Below are positions 15,513-26,222 of a stretch of DNA of 64,000 nt, piece by piece. This stretch comes from Pseudomonas asiatica (GTDB taxonomy: Bacteria; Pseudomonadota; Gammaproteobacteria; Pseudomonadales; Pseudomonadaceae). The notes under the pieces are model-generated. The model was not told where the DNA came from. It searched no databases and saw only the letters and a list, made by a program, of their open reading frames with translations. The position numbers and the translations under genes were made by a program. The stretch is taken from the NCBI RefSeq assembly GCF_040214835.1, contig NZ_CP157874.1, positions 4,738,501 to 4,802,500 on the forward strand, written 5' to 3'. The number at the start of each line of letters is the position of its first letter. Position 1 is the stretch's first letter.

Positions 15513-18500
15513 ATGTCGAAGTTCTTTATCGATCGCCCGATCTTCGCCTGGGTGATCGCCTTGGTGATCATGCTGGTCGGCGCCTTGTCGATCCTGAAGC
15601 TGCCGATCAACCAGTACCCCAGCATCGCGCCGCCGGCCATCGCCATCGCCGTGACCTACCCGGGCGCCTCGGCGCAAACCGTGCAGGACACCGTGGTACA
15701 GGTGATCGAGCAGCAGCTCAACGGTATCGACAACCTGCGTTATGTGTCGTCGGAAAGTAACTCCGACGGCAGCATGACCATTACCGCCACCTTCGAGCAG
15801 GGCACCAACCCAGACACCGCACAGGTGCAGGTGCAGAACAAGCTGAACCTGGCCACCCCGCTGCTGCCGCAGGAAGTGCAGCAGCAAGGTATCCGCGTCA
15901 CCAAGGCAGTGAAGAACTTCCTGCTGGTGATCGGCCTGGTGTCCGAAGACGGCAGCATGACCAAGGACGACCTGGCCAACTACATCGTCTCCAACATGCA
16001 GGACCCGATCTCGCGTACCGCGGGTGTGGGTGACTTCCAGGTGTTCGGTGCGCAGTACGCCATGCGTATCTGGCTCGATCCGGCCAAGCTGAACAAGTTC
16101 CAGCTGACCCCGGTCGACGTCAAGACCGCCGTGGCCGCGCAGAACGTGCAGGTGTCCTCCGGCCAGCTCGGCGGCCTGCCGGCCATGCCGGGTACCCAGC
16201 TGAACGCCACCATCATCGGCAAGACCCGCCTGCAGACTGCCGAGCAGTTCGAGAAGATCCTGCTCAAGGTCAACAGCGACGGTTCGCAGGTGCGTCTGGG
16301 TGATGTCGCCCAGGTTGGCCTGGGTGGTGAAAACTATGCCGTCAGCGCCCAGTTCAACGGCAAGCCGGCCTCCGGCCTGGCAGTTAAACTGGCTACCGGT
16401 GCCAACGCCCTGGACACCGCCAAGGCCCTGCGCCAGACCATCGCCGACCTGGAACCATTCTTCCCGCCTGGGGTGAAAGCGGTATTCCCGTATGACACCA
16501 CCCCGGTGGTCACCGAATCGATCAGTGGCGTTATCCACACCCTGATCGAAGCCGTGGTCCTGGTGTTCCTGGTGATGTACCTGTTCCTGCAGAACTTCCG
16601 CGCCACCATCATCACCACCATGACCGTACCGGTTGTGTTGCTGGGTACCTTCGGCATCCTTGCCGCTGCCGGCTTCAGCATCAACACCCTGACCATGTTC
16701 GCCATGGTCCTGGCCATCGGCCTGCTGGTGGACGACGCCATCGTCGTGGTGGAGAACGTCGAGCGGGTGATGTCCGAGGAAGGCTTGCCGCCCAAGGAAG
16801 CGACCAAGCGCTCGATGGAGCAGATCCAGGGTGCCCTGGTGGGTATCGCCCTGGTGCTGTCGGCGGTACTGCTGCCCATGGCGTTCTTCGGCGGCTCCAC
16901 GGGTGTGATCTACCGGCAGTTCTCCATCACCATCGTCTCGGCCATGGGCCTGTCGGTGCTGGTGGCGCTCATCTTCACCCCGGCCCTGTGCGCCACCATG
17001 CTCAAGCCGCTGAAGAAGGGCGAGCACCATGTGGCCAAGCGTGGCTTCTTTGGCTGGTTCAACCGCAACTTCGACCGCAGCGTAACCGGCTACGAGCGCA
17101 GCGTGGGCACCATCCTGCGCAACAAGGTACCGTTCCTGCTGGCCTACGCGCTGATCGTGGTCGGCATGATCTGGCTGTTCGCCCGCATCCCTACCGCGTT
17201 CCTGCCGGAAGAAGACCAGGGCGTATTGTTCGCCCAGGTACAGACCCCGGCCGGTTCCAGTGCCGAGCGCACCCAGGTGGTGGTCGACCAGATGCGTGAG
17301 TACCTGCTCAGCGAAGAGGCCGACACCGTGGCTTCGGTGTTCACCGTCAACGGCTTCAACTTCGCCGGCCGTGGCCAGAGCTCGGGTATGGCGTTCATCA
17401 TGCTCAAGCCGTGGGATGAGCGCTCCAAGGAAAACAGCGTGTTCGCCCTTGCCCAGCGCGCCCAGCAGCACTTCTTCACCTTCCGCGATGCGATGGTGTT
17501 CGCCTTTGCCCCGCCTGCGGTGCTCGAACTGGGTAACGCCACCGGCTTCGACGTGTTCCTGCAGGACCGCGGCGGTGTCGGCCATGCCAAGCTGATGGAA
17601 GCGCGCAACCAGTTCCTGGCCAAGGCCGCGCAGAGCAAGATCCTCAGCGCCGTGCGCCCGAACGGCCTGAACGACGAGCCGCAGTACCAGCTGACCATTG
17701 ATGACGAGCGTGCCAGCGCCCTGGGCGTGACCATCGCCGACATCAACAACACCCTGTCGATTGCCCTGGGTGCCAGCTACGTCAACGACTTCATCGACCG
17801 TGGCCGGGTCAAGAAGGTGTACATCCAGGGCGAGCCGAACGCGCGGATGAGCCCGGAAGACCTGCAGAAGTGGTACGTGCGCAATGGCGCCGGCGAAATG
17901 GTGCCGTTCTCCTCCTTCGCCAAGGGCGAATGGACCTACGGTTCGCCGAAGCTGTCGCGTTACAACGGCGTCGAGGCAATGGAAATCCTCGGTGCTCCGG
18001 CCCCGGGCTACAGCACCGGTGAAGCCATGGCCGAGGTCGAGCGCATTGCTGGCGAACTGCCAAGCGGCATCGGCTTCTCCTGGACCGGCATGTCCTACGA
18101 GGAAAAACTCTCCGGTTCGCAGATGCCGGCACTGTTCGCCCTCTCGGTACTGTTCGTGTTCCTGTGCCTGGCAGCCCTGTACGAAAGCTGGTCGATCCCG
18201 ATCGCCGTGGTACTGGTAGTACCGCTGGGTATCATCGGTGCCCTGATCGCCACCAGCCTGCGCGGGTTGTCCAACGACGTGTACTTCCTGGTCGGCCTGT
18301 TGACCACCATCGGCCTGGCGGCGAAAAACGCCATTCTGATCGTCGAATTCGCCAAGGAACTGCACGAGCAAGGCCGCAGCCTGTACGACGCGGCGATCGA
18401 GGCGTGCCGCATGCGTCTGCGCCCGATCATCATGACCTCGCTGGCGTTCATCCTCGGCGTGGTACCGTTGACTATCGCCAGCGGCGCCGGCGCCGGCAGC

Positions 18501-18665
18501 CAGCACGCCATCGGTACTGGCGTGATCGGCGGCATGATCAGTGCGACCGTGCTGGCTATCTTCTGGGTACCACTGTTCTTCGTCGCAGTGTCGTCACTGT
18601 TCGGCAGCAAAGAGCCGGAAAAAGACGTCACCCCTGAAACTCCACGTTATGAGGCTGGGCAATGA
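15513..18665 (+). CDS. ttgB: RND multidrug/solvent efflux transporter TtgB, 1050 aa
   Basis: A full-length HAE1-type RND pump with 12 membrane helices and two large periplasmic loops, starting [23 protein letters not shown]. The proton-relay Asp pair is in the fourth helix ([18 protein letters not shown]). It exports antibiotics, phenolics and organic solvents such as toluene as a trimer with TtgA and TtgC. Length equals the P. putida protein and AcrB (1049). The stop overlaps the ttgC start (ATGA), indicating coupled translation. Confidence 0.96.
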   Translation: MSKFFIDRPIFAWVIALVIMLVGALSILKLPINQYPSIAPPAIAIAVTYPGASAQTVQDTVVQVIEQQLNGIDNLRYVSSESNSDGSMTITATFEQGTNPDTAQVQVQNKLNLATPLLPQEVQQQGIRVTKAVKNFLLVIGLVSEDGSMTKDDLANYIVSNMQDPISRTAGVGDFQVFGAQYAMRIWLDPAKLNKFQLTPVDVKTAVAAQNVQVSSGQLGGLPAMPGTQLNATIIGKTRLQTAEQFEKILLKVNSDGSQVRLGDVAQVGLGGENYAVSAQFNGKPASGLAVKLATGANALDTAKALRQTIADLEPFFPPGVKAVFPYDTTPVVTESISGVIHTLIEAVVLVFLVMYLFLQNFRATIITTMTVPVVLLGTFGILAAAGFSINTLTMFAMVLAIGLLVDDAIVVVENVERVMSEEGLPPKEATKRSMEQIQGALVGIALVLSAVLLPMAFFGGSTGVIYRQFSITIVSAMGLSVLVALIFTPALCATMLKPLKKGEHHVAKRGFFGWFNRNFDRSVTGYERSVGTILRNKVPFLLAYALIVVGMIWLFARIPTAFLPEEDQGVLFAQVQTPAGSSAERTQVVVDQMREYLLSEEADTVASVFTVNGFNFAGRGQSSGMAFIMLKPWDERSKENSVFALAQRAQQHFFTFRDAMVFAFAPPAVLELGNATGFDVFLQDRGGVGHAKLMEARNQFLAKAAQSKILSAVRPNGLNDEPQYQLTIDDERASALGVTIADINNTLSIALGASYVNDFIDRGRVKKVYIQGEPNARMSPEDLQKWYVRNGAGEMVPFSSFAKGEWTYGSPKLSRYNGVEAMEILGAPAPGYSTGEAMAEVERIAGELPSGIGFSWTGMSYEEKLSGSQMPALFALSVLFVFLCLAALYESWSIPIAVVLVVPLGIIGALIATSLRGLSNDVYFLVGLLTTIGLAAKNAILIVEFAKELHEQGRSLYDAAIEACRMRLRPIIMTSLAFILGVVPLTIASGAGAGSQHAIGTGVIGGMISATVLAIFWVPLFFVAVSSLFGSKEPEKDVTPETPRYEAGQ

Positions 18666-20119
18666 CCAAGTCTTTGTTGTCCCTGGCAGTAACCGCTTTC
18701 ATTCTTGGCGGCTGCTCGCTGATCCCTGACTACCAGACCCCGGAATCGCCGGTGGCTGCGCAGTGGCCGCAAGGCCCTGCGTACTCGCCGACGCAATCGG
18801 CGGAAGTTGCCGCCGCCGAGCAGGGCTGGCGCCAGTTCTTCCACGACCCGGCACTGCAGCAGCTGATCCAGACTTCGCTGGTCAACAACCGCGACCTGCG
18901 CGTTGCCGCGTTGAACATCGACGCCTACCGTGCGCAGTATCGCATCCAGCGTGCCGACCTGTTCCCGGCGGTTTCGGCCACCGGCAGCGGCAGCCGCCAG
19001 CGCGTACCGGCGAACATGTCGCAGACGGGCGAAGCGGGCATCACCAGCCAGTACTCGGCCACCCTGGGCGTCAGCGCCTATGAGCTGGACCTGTTCGGCC
19101 GCGTGCGCAGCCTGACCGAGCAGGCCCTGGAAACCTACCTGTCCAGCGAGCAGGCGCGTCGCTCCACGCAGATCAGCCTGGTGGCCAGCGTGGCCAACGC
19201 CTACTACACCTGGCAGGCCGACCAGGCGCTGTTCAAGCTGACCGAAGAAACGCTGAAGACCTACGAGGAAAGCTACAACCTCACCCGTCGCAGCAACGAA
19301 GTCGGCGTAGCCTCGGCACTCGACGTCAGCCAGGCGCGTACCGCCGTGGAAGGCGCCCGGGTCAAGTACTCGCAGTACCAGCGCCTGGTCGCCCAGGACG
19401 TCAACAGCCTGACCGTGCTGCTGGGCACCGGCATTCCCGCCGACCTGGCCAAGCCTCTGGAGCTCAATGCCGACCAGCTGGCCGAAGTACCGGCCGGCCT
19501 GCCGTCGGACATTCTCCAGCGTCGCCCGGACATCCAGGAAGCCGAGCACCTGCTCAAGGCCGCCAATGCCAACATTGGCGCGGCCCGCGCAGCGTTCTTC
19601 CCGAGCATCAGCCTGACCGCCAATGCCGGCAGCCTGAGCCCCGACATGGGCCACCTGTTCTCGGGCGGCCAGGGCACCTGGCTGTTCCAGCCGCAGATCA
19701 ACCTGCCGATCTTCAACGCCGGCAGCCTGAAGGCCAGCCTGGACTACTCGAAGATCCAGAAGGACATCAACGTCGCCAAGTACGAAAAGACCATCCAGAC
19801 CGCCTTCCAGGAAGTCTCCGATGGCCTGGCGGCGCGCAAGACCTTCGAAGAGCAGCTGCAGGCGCAACGCGACCTGGTGCAGGCGAACCAGGACTACTAC
19901 CGCCTGGCCGAACGCCGCTATCGCATCGGTATCGACAGCAACCTGACCTTCCTCGACGCCCAGCGCAACCTGTTCAGCGCCCAGCAGGCACTGATCGGCG
20001 ACCGCTTGTCGCAGCTGACCAGCGAAGTCAACCTGTACAAGGCGCTTGGCGGTGGCTGGTACGAGCAGACCGGGCAGGCCAACAACCAGCAGGCAGCGGT
20101 GGAAGCACCGAAGAGCTGA
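18662..20119 (+). CDS. ttgC: Outer-membrane efflux channel TtgC (TolC/OprM family lipoprotein), 485 aa
   Basis: The signal ends in lipobox FILGGC (Cys about residue 19), as in OprM-type lipoproteins. Two OEP repeats are visible (residues ~60-260 and ~270-475), each with the helical tunnel pattern and beta segments such as [17 protein letters not shown] and [14 protein letters not shown]. It forms the outer-membrane exit duct of the TtgABC pump. Overlaps ttgB by four bases; a terminator hairpin follows the stop. Confidence 0.95.
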   Translation: MTKSLLSLAVTAFILGGCSLIPDYQTPESPVAAQWPQGPAYSPTQSAEVAAAEQGWRQFFHDPALQQLIQTSLVNNRDLRVAALNIDAYRAQYRIQRADLFPAVSATGSGSRQRVPANMSQTGEAGITSQYSATLGVSAYELDLFGRVRSLTEQALETYLSSEQARRSTQISLVASVANAYYTWQADQALFKLTEETLKTYEESYNLTRRSNEVGVASALDVSQARTAVEGARVKYSQYQRLVAQDVNSLTVLLGTGIPADLAKPLELNADQLAEVPAGLPSDILQRRPDIQEAEHLLKAANANIGAARAAFFPSISLTANAGSLSPDMGHLFSGGQGTWLFQPQINLPIFNAGSLKASLDYSKIQKDINVAKYEKTIQTAFQEVSDGLAARKTFEEQLQAQRDLVQANQDYYRLAERRYRIGIDSNLTFLDAQRNLFSAQQALIGDRLSQLTSEVNLYKALGGGWYEQTGQANNQQAAVEAPKS

Positions 20120-20138
20120 TTGAAGCTGTCAAAGCATC

Positions 20139-20168
20139 AAGCCCACCCTCGCGGTGGGCTTTTTGTTT
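20139..20168 (+). terminator. Intrinsic terminator of ttgABC
   Basis: A GCCCACC-CTCG-CGGTGGGC stem is followed by TTTTTGTTTT, 20 bases after the ttgC stop. A classic rho-independent terminator. Confidence 0.92.
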
Positions 20169-20181
20169 TGTGTTGCCTGAA

Positions 20182-20257
20182 CCGGCCTCTTCGCGGGCTC
20201 GCCCGCTCCCACAGGCTGTGATGATCCTGTGGGAGCGGGCGAGCCCGCGAAGAGGCC
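20182..20257. repeat. REP pair, class A, short spacer
   Basis: GCGGGCTCGCCCGC units in inverted orientation with only ~12 bp between their ACAGG ends, directly after the ttgABC terminator. The rest of the 20120-20458 gap holds no gene and only a presumed promoter for the porin gene. Confidence 0.92.
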
Positions 20258-20458
20258 AGTGCAGGAGAACAATTAACCAACCAGAACATTCTGTTCGATT
20301 ATCGCCCGCTTCCGTTTGTGGCGAATTGCCTCACCCCAGCCCTACCCCGCACCATCCTCCCACGCAACGTTGCCCCGGTTCATCCCAAAAGACCCGCACC
20401 TGCAGGCCGCATCCTGCAGCGTACCGGCTCGCCCATAAAAACAAGAGATCCACGACAG

Positions 20459-21715
20459 ATGAGCACTTTGCAACCCGCACGCCAGCTGCTGCCCGGCCTG
20501 TTGGCCATGTCCTGCGCACTCCCCGTGTTCGCCGCCGACCAAGGTGGTTTCCTGGAGGACGCCAAGGCCACCCTCAACCTGCGCAACTTCTACATCAACC
20601 GCAACTTCGTCGACCCGGCACACCCGCAGGCCAAGGCCGAGGAGTGGACGCAGAGCTTCATCCTCGACGCCCGCTCCGGCTTTACCCAAGGCACCGTCGG
20701 TTTCGGCGTGGACGTACTGGGCCTGTACTCGGTCAAGCTCGATGGCGGCAAAGGCACCACCAACACTCACCTGCTGCCGGTGCACGACGACGGCCGCCCG
20801 GCCGATGACTTCGGCCGCCTGGGCGTGGCACTGAAAGCCAAGCTGTCCGAAACCGAGCTGAAAGTGGGTGAATGGATGCCGGTACTGCCGATCCTGCGCT
20901 CGGACGATGGCCGCTCGCTGCCGCAGACCTTCCGCGGTGGCCAGCTGACCTCGAAGGAAATCGCCGGTTTGACCCTGTACGCCGGCCAGTTCCGCGGCAA
21001 CAGCCCGCGCAACGACGCCAGCATGGAAGACATGTCGCTGAACGGTAAGGCCGCATTCACCTCCGACCGTTTCAACTTTGGCGGCGGCGAGTACACCTTC
21101 AACGACAAGCGCACCATGATCGGCCTGTGGGATGCCCAGCTCAAGGACATCTACCGCCAGCAGTACCTCAACCTGGTGCACAGCCAACCCCTGGGCGACT
21201 GGACCCTGGGCGCCAACCTGGGCTACTTCATCGGCAAGGAAGACGGCGCCGAACGCGCTGGCGAACTGGACAACCGCACCGCCTCGGCCATGCTCTCGGC
21301 GCGCTATCAGGGCCACACCTTCTACGTCGGCCTGCAGAAAGTCAGCGGCGACGACGCCTGGATGCGGGTCAACGGCACCAGCGGCGGCACCCTGGCAAAC
21401 GACAGCTACAACTCCAGCTTCGACAACGCCAAGGAGCGCTCCTGGCAGGTGCGTCATGACTTCAACTTCGCCACCGTCGGCGTGCCAGGCCTGACCCTGA
21501 TGAACCGCTACATCAAGGGTGACAACGTCACCGCAGGCGGCGTGGACGATGGCAAGGAATGGGCGCGGGAAACCGAATTGGCCTATGTGGTGCAGTCGGG
21601 CAGCTTCAAGGACCTGTCGGTGAAGTGGCGCAACTCCACCATGCGCCGGGACTTCAGCACCAACTCGTTCGATGAGAACCGGTTGATCGTGAGTTACCCG
21701 CTGAATCTCCTCTGA
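20459..21715 (+). CDS. OprD-family outer-membrane porin (BenF-like), 418 aa
   Basis: A signal peptide (QLLPGLLAMSCALPVFA, cleavage before ADQGGF) precedes the OprD pattern: FLEDAKATLNLRNFYINRNF, WTQSFILDARSGFTQGTVGFGVDVLG, and repeated amphipathic strands to the C-terminal SYPLNLL. The length of about 418 is normal for the OccK group of 18-strand channels that take up carboxylates such as benzoate. It lies between ttgC and the pca region, as the BenF-like porin does in P. putida, so an aromatic-acid substrate is plausible. The ATG at 20459 follows a weak ribosome site but gives the correct signal peptide. Confidence 0.88.
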   Translation: MSTLQPARQLLPGLLAMSCALPVFAADQGGFLEDAKATLNLRNFYINRNFVDPAHPQAKAEEWTQSFILDARSGFTQGTVGFGVDVLGLYSVKLDGGKGTTNTHLLPVHDDGRPADDFGRLGVALKAKLSETELKVGEWMPVLPILRSDDGRSLPQTFRGGQLTSKEIAGLTLYAGQFRGNSPRNDASMEDMSLNGKAAFTSDRFNFGGGEYTFNDKRTMIGLWDAQLKDIYRQQYLNLVHSQPLGDWTLGANLGYFIGKEDGAERAGELDNRTASAMLSARYQGHTFYVGLQKVSGDDAWMRVNGTSGGTLANDSYNSSFDNAKERSWQVRHDFNFATVGVPGLTLMNRYIKGDNVTAGGVDDGKEWARETELAYVVQSGSFKDLSVKWRNSTMRRDFSTNSFDENRLIVSYPLNLL

Positions 21716-21754
21716 ATTCTTCAGGTTCACCACAGCTTCAGAATCTGTGGTGAA

Positions 21755-21786
21755 CCTGTGGGAGCGGGTTTACCCGCGAAGAGGCC
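21755..21786. repeat. Single REP unit, class A
   Basis: One unit (CCTGTGGGAGCGGGTTTACC...GAGGCC) without the usual inverted partner; its place is taken by an unrelated short repeat (GGTTCACCACAG and CTGTGGTGAACC, 21724-21756). It probably derives from a broken pair. Confidence 0.85.
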
Positions 21787-21896
21787 AGAAGCCACAGCAA
21801 ATAACCATAAGCTATAAACAAATCAATAAACCTTCTTTGACGACATATGCAGCAACCGCTTGAATAGGCCCCTGATCCCCGCCCCAGAGCCGTGAC

Positions 21897-22820
21897 ATGG
21901 ACCTCCGTCAGCTGCGCTACTTCATCGCCCTCACCGAATACCGCAGCTTCGTCCGTGCCGCCGAGGCCATGGGCATCACCCAACCCGCCTTCAGCCGTGC
22001 CATCCAGAGCCTGGAACACAGCTTCGGCTGCCCACTGGTCGACCGCGCCAGCAAAGCCCTGCCGCCCACCCCCGAAGGCCTGGTGGTGCTGCAACATGCC
22101 CGGCGCCTGGTACAAGGTGCCGCGCAGCTGAGCAACGAAGTGCTGCAGATGACCAAGCTCGACGCCGGCGAGCTGCATTTCGGCAGCGGCCCGGCGCTGG
22201 CCGTGCGCCTGGTGCCCGATGCCCTGCGTCACTTTCTCGAACGCCACCCGGGCATCCGCACCTCGCTGCTGGTGGACAACGCCGAACGCCTCGGCCAGGC
22301 CCTGCGCCGCGAGCAGATCGAGTTTTTCGTCGACGATATCCGCCCGTTCGAAGCCGACCCCAACTTCCACACCGAGCCCCTTTCACCGCGCCCCGGCCTG
22401 TTCTTCTGCCGCCCGGGGCACCCATTGCTGGCCAAGGACAGCCTGTCGACCAACGATCTGTTCAGCTACCCGCTGGCCAGCGCCCTGCTCGCCCCCGGCG
22501 TGCGCAAGCGCCTGGCCAACCTGAGCGGGCGCAGCGATTTCACCCCGCACCTGCAAACCGAGCACCTGGCCGTGCTGCGCAGCGTGGTGGAGGCCAGCGA
22601 TGCCATCGGCACCGCCAGCGAGGAAGCCGTGGCCGAAGACCTGGCCAGCGGCCGCCTGGTGCGCCTGCACTGGCGCAACCTGCCACCGGCGCTGGAAGTG
22701 CTGAGCGTGCGCTGTGGCGTGGTCAGCCGCAGCGGTTACCGGCTGTCGCCGGCGGCGCGAGCGATGATCGAGACGCTGGTGGGGCTGGATATGCCAGTGC
22801 GGGCTGCTGCCATTCGCTGA
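21897..22820 (+). CDS. LysR family transcriptional regulator, 307 aa
   Basis: HTH at the N-terminus (MDLRQLRYFIALTEYRSFVRAAEAMGITQPAFSRAIQSLEHSFG) and an effector domain from about residue 90 (LHFGSGPALAVRLVPDALRHFLERHPGI). It follows the OprD-type porin in the same direction and precedes the Mpo1-like gene. There is no divergent partner, so its target is not evident; the porin is the nearest candidate. Confidence 0.88.
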   Translation: MDLRQLRYFIALTEYRSFVRAAEAMGITQPAFSRAIQSLEHSFGCPLVDRASKALPPTPEGLVVLQHARRLVQGAAQLSNEVLQMTKLDAGELHFGSGPALAVRLVPDALRHFLERHPGIRTSLLVDNAERLGQALRREQIEFFVDDIRPFEADPNFHTEPLSPRPGLFFCRPGHPLLAKDSLSTNDLFSYPLASALLAPGVRKRLANLSGRSDFTPHLQTEHLAVLRSVVEASDAIGTASEEAVAEDLASGRLVRLHWRNLPPALEVLSVRCGVVSRSGYRLSPAARAMIETLVGLDMPVRAAAIR

Positions 22821-22872
22821 GCTGATGATGGTGGCAGGGGCGGGCTATCCTGAGCTATATCGGTCGCCTGTA

Positions 22873-22969
22873 CCGGCCCTTTCGCGGGTGAACCCGCTCC
22901 CACAGGCACAGCGCAGCCCCCAGGAGTTGTGGTGACCCTGTGGGAGCGGGTTTACCCGCGAAGAGGCCA
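22873..22969. repeat. REP pair, class A
   Basis: GCGGGTGAACCCGC and inverted GCGGGTTTACCCGC units with a spacer of ~35 bp, between the LysR gene and the Mpo1-like gene, which it precedes by ~45 bp. Confidence 0.92.
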
Positions 22970-23013
22970 GAACAGGCAATACACCTCGATCAGGCAACCA
23001 GGGAGGCACAACA

Positions 23014-23526
23014 ATGAAAACCCTCGTCGACCACCTGAGCCAATACGCCAGCTACCACCGCGACCCACGCAACATCGCCACCCATTTCGTCGGCATCCCG
23101 ATGATCGTGCTGGCGGTCACCATCCTGCTGTCGCGCCCTGGCTGGGAGGTAGCCGGCATGTGGCTGTCCCCTGCCCTGCCGGCGGCGGCAGCCTCGGTCT
23201 GGTTCTACCTGCGCCTGGACCTGCGCTTCGGCCTGGTGATGGGGTTGTTGCTTGGGCTATGCCTGTGGGTCGGCCAGGTGCTGGCGATGCAGACGACAGC
23301 GCTGTGGCTCGGTGCCGGGCTGGGGGCGTTCGTGGTGGGCTGGATCATCCAGTTCGTCGGCCATTACTACGAAGGCCGCAAGCCGGCGTTTGTCGACGAT
23401 GTCAGTGGGTTGATCATCGGGCCGTTGTTCGTGGTGGCAGAAGCGGCATTCATGCTCGGCCTGTGCCCGGCCCTGAAACGCGCCGTCGAGGCCAACGCCG
23501 GGCCCGTGGTGGCGCGCTCTATGTAG
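23014..23526 (+). CDS. Mpo1/DUF962-like integral membrane protein, 170 aa
   Basis: The protein has five hydrophobic helices and the conserved His patches of the Mpo1 family: YASYHRDPRNIATHFVGIP near the N-terminus and IQFVGHYYEGRKPAFVDDV near residue 115. Yeast Mpo1 is an Fe(II)-dependent dioxygenase that removes one carbon from 2-hydroxy fatty acids; bacterial members are less studied. The start at 23014 follows GGGAGGCACAAC. Function in this organism is inferred from the family only. Confidence 0.82.
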   Translation: MKTLVDHLSQYASYHRDPRNIATHFVGIPMIVLAVTILLSRPGWEVAGMWLSPALPAAAASVWFYLRLDLRFGLVMGLLLGLCLWVGQVLAMQTTALWLGAGLGAFVVGWIIQFVGHYYEGRKPAFVDDVSGLIIGPLFVVAEAAFMLGLCPALKRAVEANAGPVVARSM

Positions 23527-23637
23527 GAGCGGCCTTGTGTCGCGATAGGGCTGCGAAGCGGCCCCAGGGTTTCAGCTTCGCAGCCAATATTGCCGGGGCC
23601 GCTTTGCGGCCCATCGCGACGCAAGGCCGCTCCTACA
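23522..23637. repeat. REP pair, class B
   Basis: TGTAGGAGCGGCCTTGTGTCGCGATAGGG overlaps the stop of the Mpo1-like gene, and the inverted unit ends 17 bases before the pcaC stop. Between them sit GGGGCCGCTTTGCGGCCC hairpins. Confidence 0.92.
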
Positions 23638-23653
23638 AGGGACCGCGTAGTGG

Positions 23654-24046
23654 TCAGGTACGCGACTCCACGCCCAGCTCATCCCACACCGACTCAGCCA
23701 TGTGGAAGGTGGCATTGGCCGCCGGAATGCCGCAATAGATCGCGCTCTGCATCAGCACTTCCTTGATCTCGTCGCGGGTCACGCCGTTGTTGGCCGCCGC
23801 GCGCAGGTGCAGCTTCAGCTCGTCGTTGCGGTTCATGCCAATCAGCATGGCGATGGTGATCAGGCTACGGGTATGGCGCGGCAGGCCCGGGCGAGTCCAG
23901 ATGTCACCCCAGGCGTGGCGGGTGATCATCTCCTGGAACTCGCCGTTGAAGTCGTTGAGCTTCTCCAGGCTGCGGTCCACGTGGGCATCGCCAAGCACTG
24001 CGCGGCGTACCTGCATGCCGGCGTCGTAACGTTGTTTCTCGTCCAT
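23654..24046 (-). CDS. pcaC: 4-carboxymuconolactone decarboxylase PcaC, 130 aa
   Basis: A stand-alone CMD-fold enzyme of normal length, with the signature HLRAAANNGVTRDEIKEVLMQSAIYCGIPAANATFHMAE. It converts 4-carboxymuconolactone to 3-oxoadipate enol-lactone in the protocatechuate branch. Last gene of the pca operon; 11 bp separate it from pcaD. Confidence 0.95.
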   Translation of the reverse strand: MDEKQRYDAGMQVRRAVLGDAHVDRSLEKLNDFNGEFQEMITRHAWGDIWTRPGLPRHTRSLITIAMLIGMNRNDELKLHLRAAANNGVTRDEIKEVLMQSAIYCGIPAANATFHMAESVWDELGVESRT

Positions 24047-24057
24047 GGTGGTATCCC

Positions 24058-24849
24058 TCAGTGAGCCAGCAGGAAGTCGAGCACGCGGCGGCTGAACGCC
24101 TCGCCGATCTCGACGTTGGACAGGTGCGCCGCCGGGAAGTCGACGTACTCGGCACCCGCGATACCGGCCTGCATGAAGCGGCCGTGCTCCGGAGTGGTCA
24201 CCACGTCCTCGGTACCGGCAACGATCAGCGCCGGCACCTGGATACGGCCCAGTTGCTCGCGGTAATCGGCATCACGCACCGCCGCGCAGTTGCCGGCATA
24301 ACCCTGCGGACTGGTTTGCGCCAGCATCTGGCAGATGCGCTGGGCCTGCGCTGGCTGGGCCTGGGCGAAGCCCGGGGTGAACCAGCGGGCGATGGAGGCA
24401 TCGCGCAGGTCGACCATGGCCTGCTGGCCGCCCTTGAGCACGGTGTCGATACGGGTGTTCCACACCTCGTCGTTGGCGATCTTGGCGGCGGTATTGCACA
24501 GGGTCAGGCTGTGCAGGCGCTCGCCGGCATTGATGCCCAGCCACTGGCCGATCAGGCCACCCATCGACAGGCCGACGAAGTGCGCCTTGGCAATATCCAG
24601 CCCATCGAGCAGGGCCAGCACGTCACGGCCCAGCTGTTCGATGCTGTAAGGGCCTTCAGTGACCAGCGACCCACCGTGGCCACGGGTGTCGTAGCGCAGC
24701 ACGCGCAAGTGCTGGCTCCACAGTGGAATCTGCGTGTCCCACATGCCCAGGTCGGTACCGAGCGAGTTGGACAGGACCAGCACCGGGGCGTTTTCCGGGC
24801 CATCGATCTGGTAATTCAAAACGCCATCGGCCAGTTGCAAGTGCGCCAC
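24058..24849 (-). CDS. pcaD: 3-oxoadipate enol-lactonase PcaD, 263 aa
   Basis: An alpha/beta hydrolase with nucleophile elbow GLSMGG (Ser ~95), acid in GTEDVVTTPEHG and a His near AAHLSNVE close to the C-terminus. It hydrolyses 3-oxoadipate enol-lactone to 3-oxoadipate. Located between pcaB (11 bp upstream) and pcaC in the same operon. Confidence 0.95.
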   Translation of the reverse strand: MAHLQLADGVLNYQIDGPENAPVLVLSNSLGTDLGMWDTQIPLWSQHLRVLRYDTRGHGGSLVTEGPYSIEQLGRDVLALLDGLDIAKAHFVGLSMGGLIGQWLGINAGERLHSLTLCNTAAKIANDEVWNTRIDTVLKGGQQAMVDLRDASIARWFTPGFAQAQPAQAQRICQMLAQTSPQGYAGNCAAVRDADYREQLGRIQVPALIVAGTEDVVTTPEHGRFMQAGIAGAEYVDFPAAHLSNVEIGEAFSRRVLDFLLAH

Positions 24850-24860
24850 AGCGGTCTCCT

Positions 24861-26213
24861 TCAGGCAGTGAAACGTTGATGTTCGGACACGGCGCGCGCC
24901 ACCCAGACGCGGGCCTGGCCCAGGTAATGGGCAGGGTCGAGCAAGCGATCGAGTTCTTCGGCGGACAGTTCGGCGCTGACCTGCGGCTCTTCACCCAGCA
25001 CGGTGCGCAGGTGGCGCTGCTCGGCCACCGCGCGCTGGCAGCACTGCTCCAGCAGGTGGTGGGCGTGGTCACGGCCCAGGCGCTGGGCGAGGACGATGCT
25101 CACCGCTTCGGCCAGCACCAGGCCCTGGGTCAGGTCGAGGTTACGGCGCATGCGCGCGGCATCCACTTCCATGCCCTCGGCAATCACCTGGGCCTGGCGC
25201 AGCGCGCCAGATACCAGGCAGCAGATGTCCGGCAGGGTTTCCCATTCGGCATGCCACAGGCCGAGGCTGCGCTCATGCTCCTGGGGCATGGCGGCGAACA
25301 GCGTCGAAACCAGCCCCGGCACGCGGGTCGCGGCACCGATCAGCACCGCGGCGCCCACCGGGTTGCGCTTGTGCGGCATGGTCGAAGACCCACCCTTGCC
25401 CGGTGCGGAAGGCTCGAACAGTTCCCCCGCCTCGGTCTGCATCAGCAGGCTGACATCACGGCCGAACTTGCCCAGGCTACCGGCGACCAGGCCCAGCACC
25501 GAGGCAAACTCCACCAGGCGGTCGCGCTGGGTGTGCCAGGGCTGCTCGGGCAGGGTCAGCTTGAGCTGCTCGGCCAGGGCTTCGGCCACCGGCATCGCCT
25601 TGCTGCCCAAAGCCGCCAGGCTGCCCGAGGCACCGCCGAACTGCAGCACCAGCAAGCGTGGGCGCAGCTCCTGCAGGCGCTGGCGGTGACGGGTCAAGGC
25701 GCCCAGCACACCGGCCAGTTTCATGCCCAGGGTCACCGGGGTGGCATGCTGCAGCCAGGTGCGCCCCACCAACGGCGTGTCGGCGTGCTGCAAGGCCTGG
25801 CGCGACAAGGTATCGGCCAGCTTGCCGAGGTCGGCTTCGATCAGGTCGAGGGCAGCACGCAGCTGCAGGACCAGCCCGGTGTCCATCGCGTCCTGGCTGG
25901 TGGCGCCCAGGTGCACATAGCGCTCGGCCTCGGGCACGCCACTGGCAATCACCTTGCCCAACGCCTTCACCAGCGGGATCGCCGAGTTGCCAGCAGTGGC
26001 GATGGCATTGGCCAGCGCGCCAACGTCATAGCGCTCGGCGTGGCACGCCGCCTCGATGGCCGCTACCGCGCTATGCGGGACCAGCCCGGCAGCCGCCTCG
26101 GCCCGCGCCAGCGCCGCTTCGAAATCGAGCATGCCCTGCAGGCGGCCACGGTCGGAGAAGATCTCGCGCATGGCCGGTGCGGTGAAGTAGGCGTCGAACA
26201 GTTGGTTGGTCAT
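24861..26213 (-). CDS. pcaB: 3-carboxy-cis,cis-muconate cycloisomerase PcaB, 450 aa
   Basis: A fumarase/aspartase superfamily member with signature GSSTMPHKRNP (here GKGGSSTMPHKRNPVGAAV) and the AEAAAGLVPHSAV N-terminal region. It lactonises carboxymuconate to 4-carboxymuconolactone. Length matches P. putida PcaB. Nine bases separate it from the pcaT stop, so it is co-transcribed. Confidence 0.95.
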   Translation of the reverse strand: MTNQLFDAYFTAPAMREIFSDRGRLQGMLDFEAALARAEAAAGLVPHSAVAAIEAACHAERYDVGALANAIATAGNSAIPLVKALGKVIASGVPEAERYVHLGATSQDAMDTGLVLQLRAALDLIEADLGKLADTLSRQALQHADTPLVGRTWLQHATPVTLGMKLAGVLGALTRHRQRLQELRPRLLVLQFGGASGSLAALGSKAMPVAEALAEQLKLTLPEQPWHTQRDRLVEFASVLGLVAGSLGKFGRDVSLLMQTEAGELFEPSAPGKGGSSTMPHKRNPVGAAVLIGAATRVPGLVSTLFAAMPQEHERSLGLWHAEWETLPDICCLVSGALRQAQVIAEGMEVDAARMRRNLDLTQGLVLAEAVSIVLAQRLGRDHAHHLLEQCCQRAVAEQRHLRTVLGEEPQVSAELSAEELDRLLDPAHYLGQARVWVARAVSEHQRFTA

Positions 26214-26222
26214 GCCACGTCC

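Noticed and set aside
14298..18506. Long open frame (1402 codons) on the minus strand over ttgA/ttgB
   Set aside because: It is the antisense shadow of two well-supported genes in high-GC sequence with strong third-position bias; its amino-acid composition is His/Gln/Ala-rich and shows no domain.
24861..26213. pcaB as adenylosuccinate lyase or fumarase
   Set aside because: It shares the superfamily signature but lies within pcaT-B-D-C and has the cycloisomerase length and pattern.
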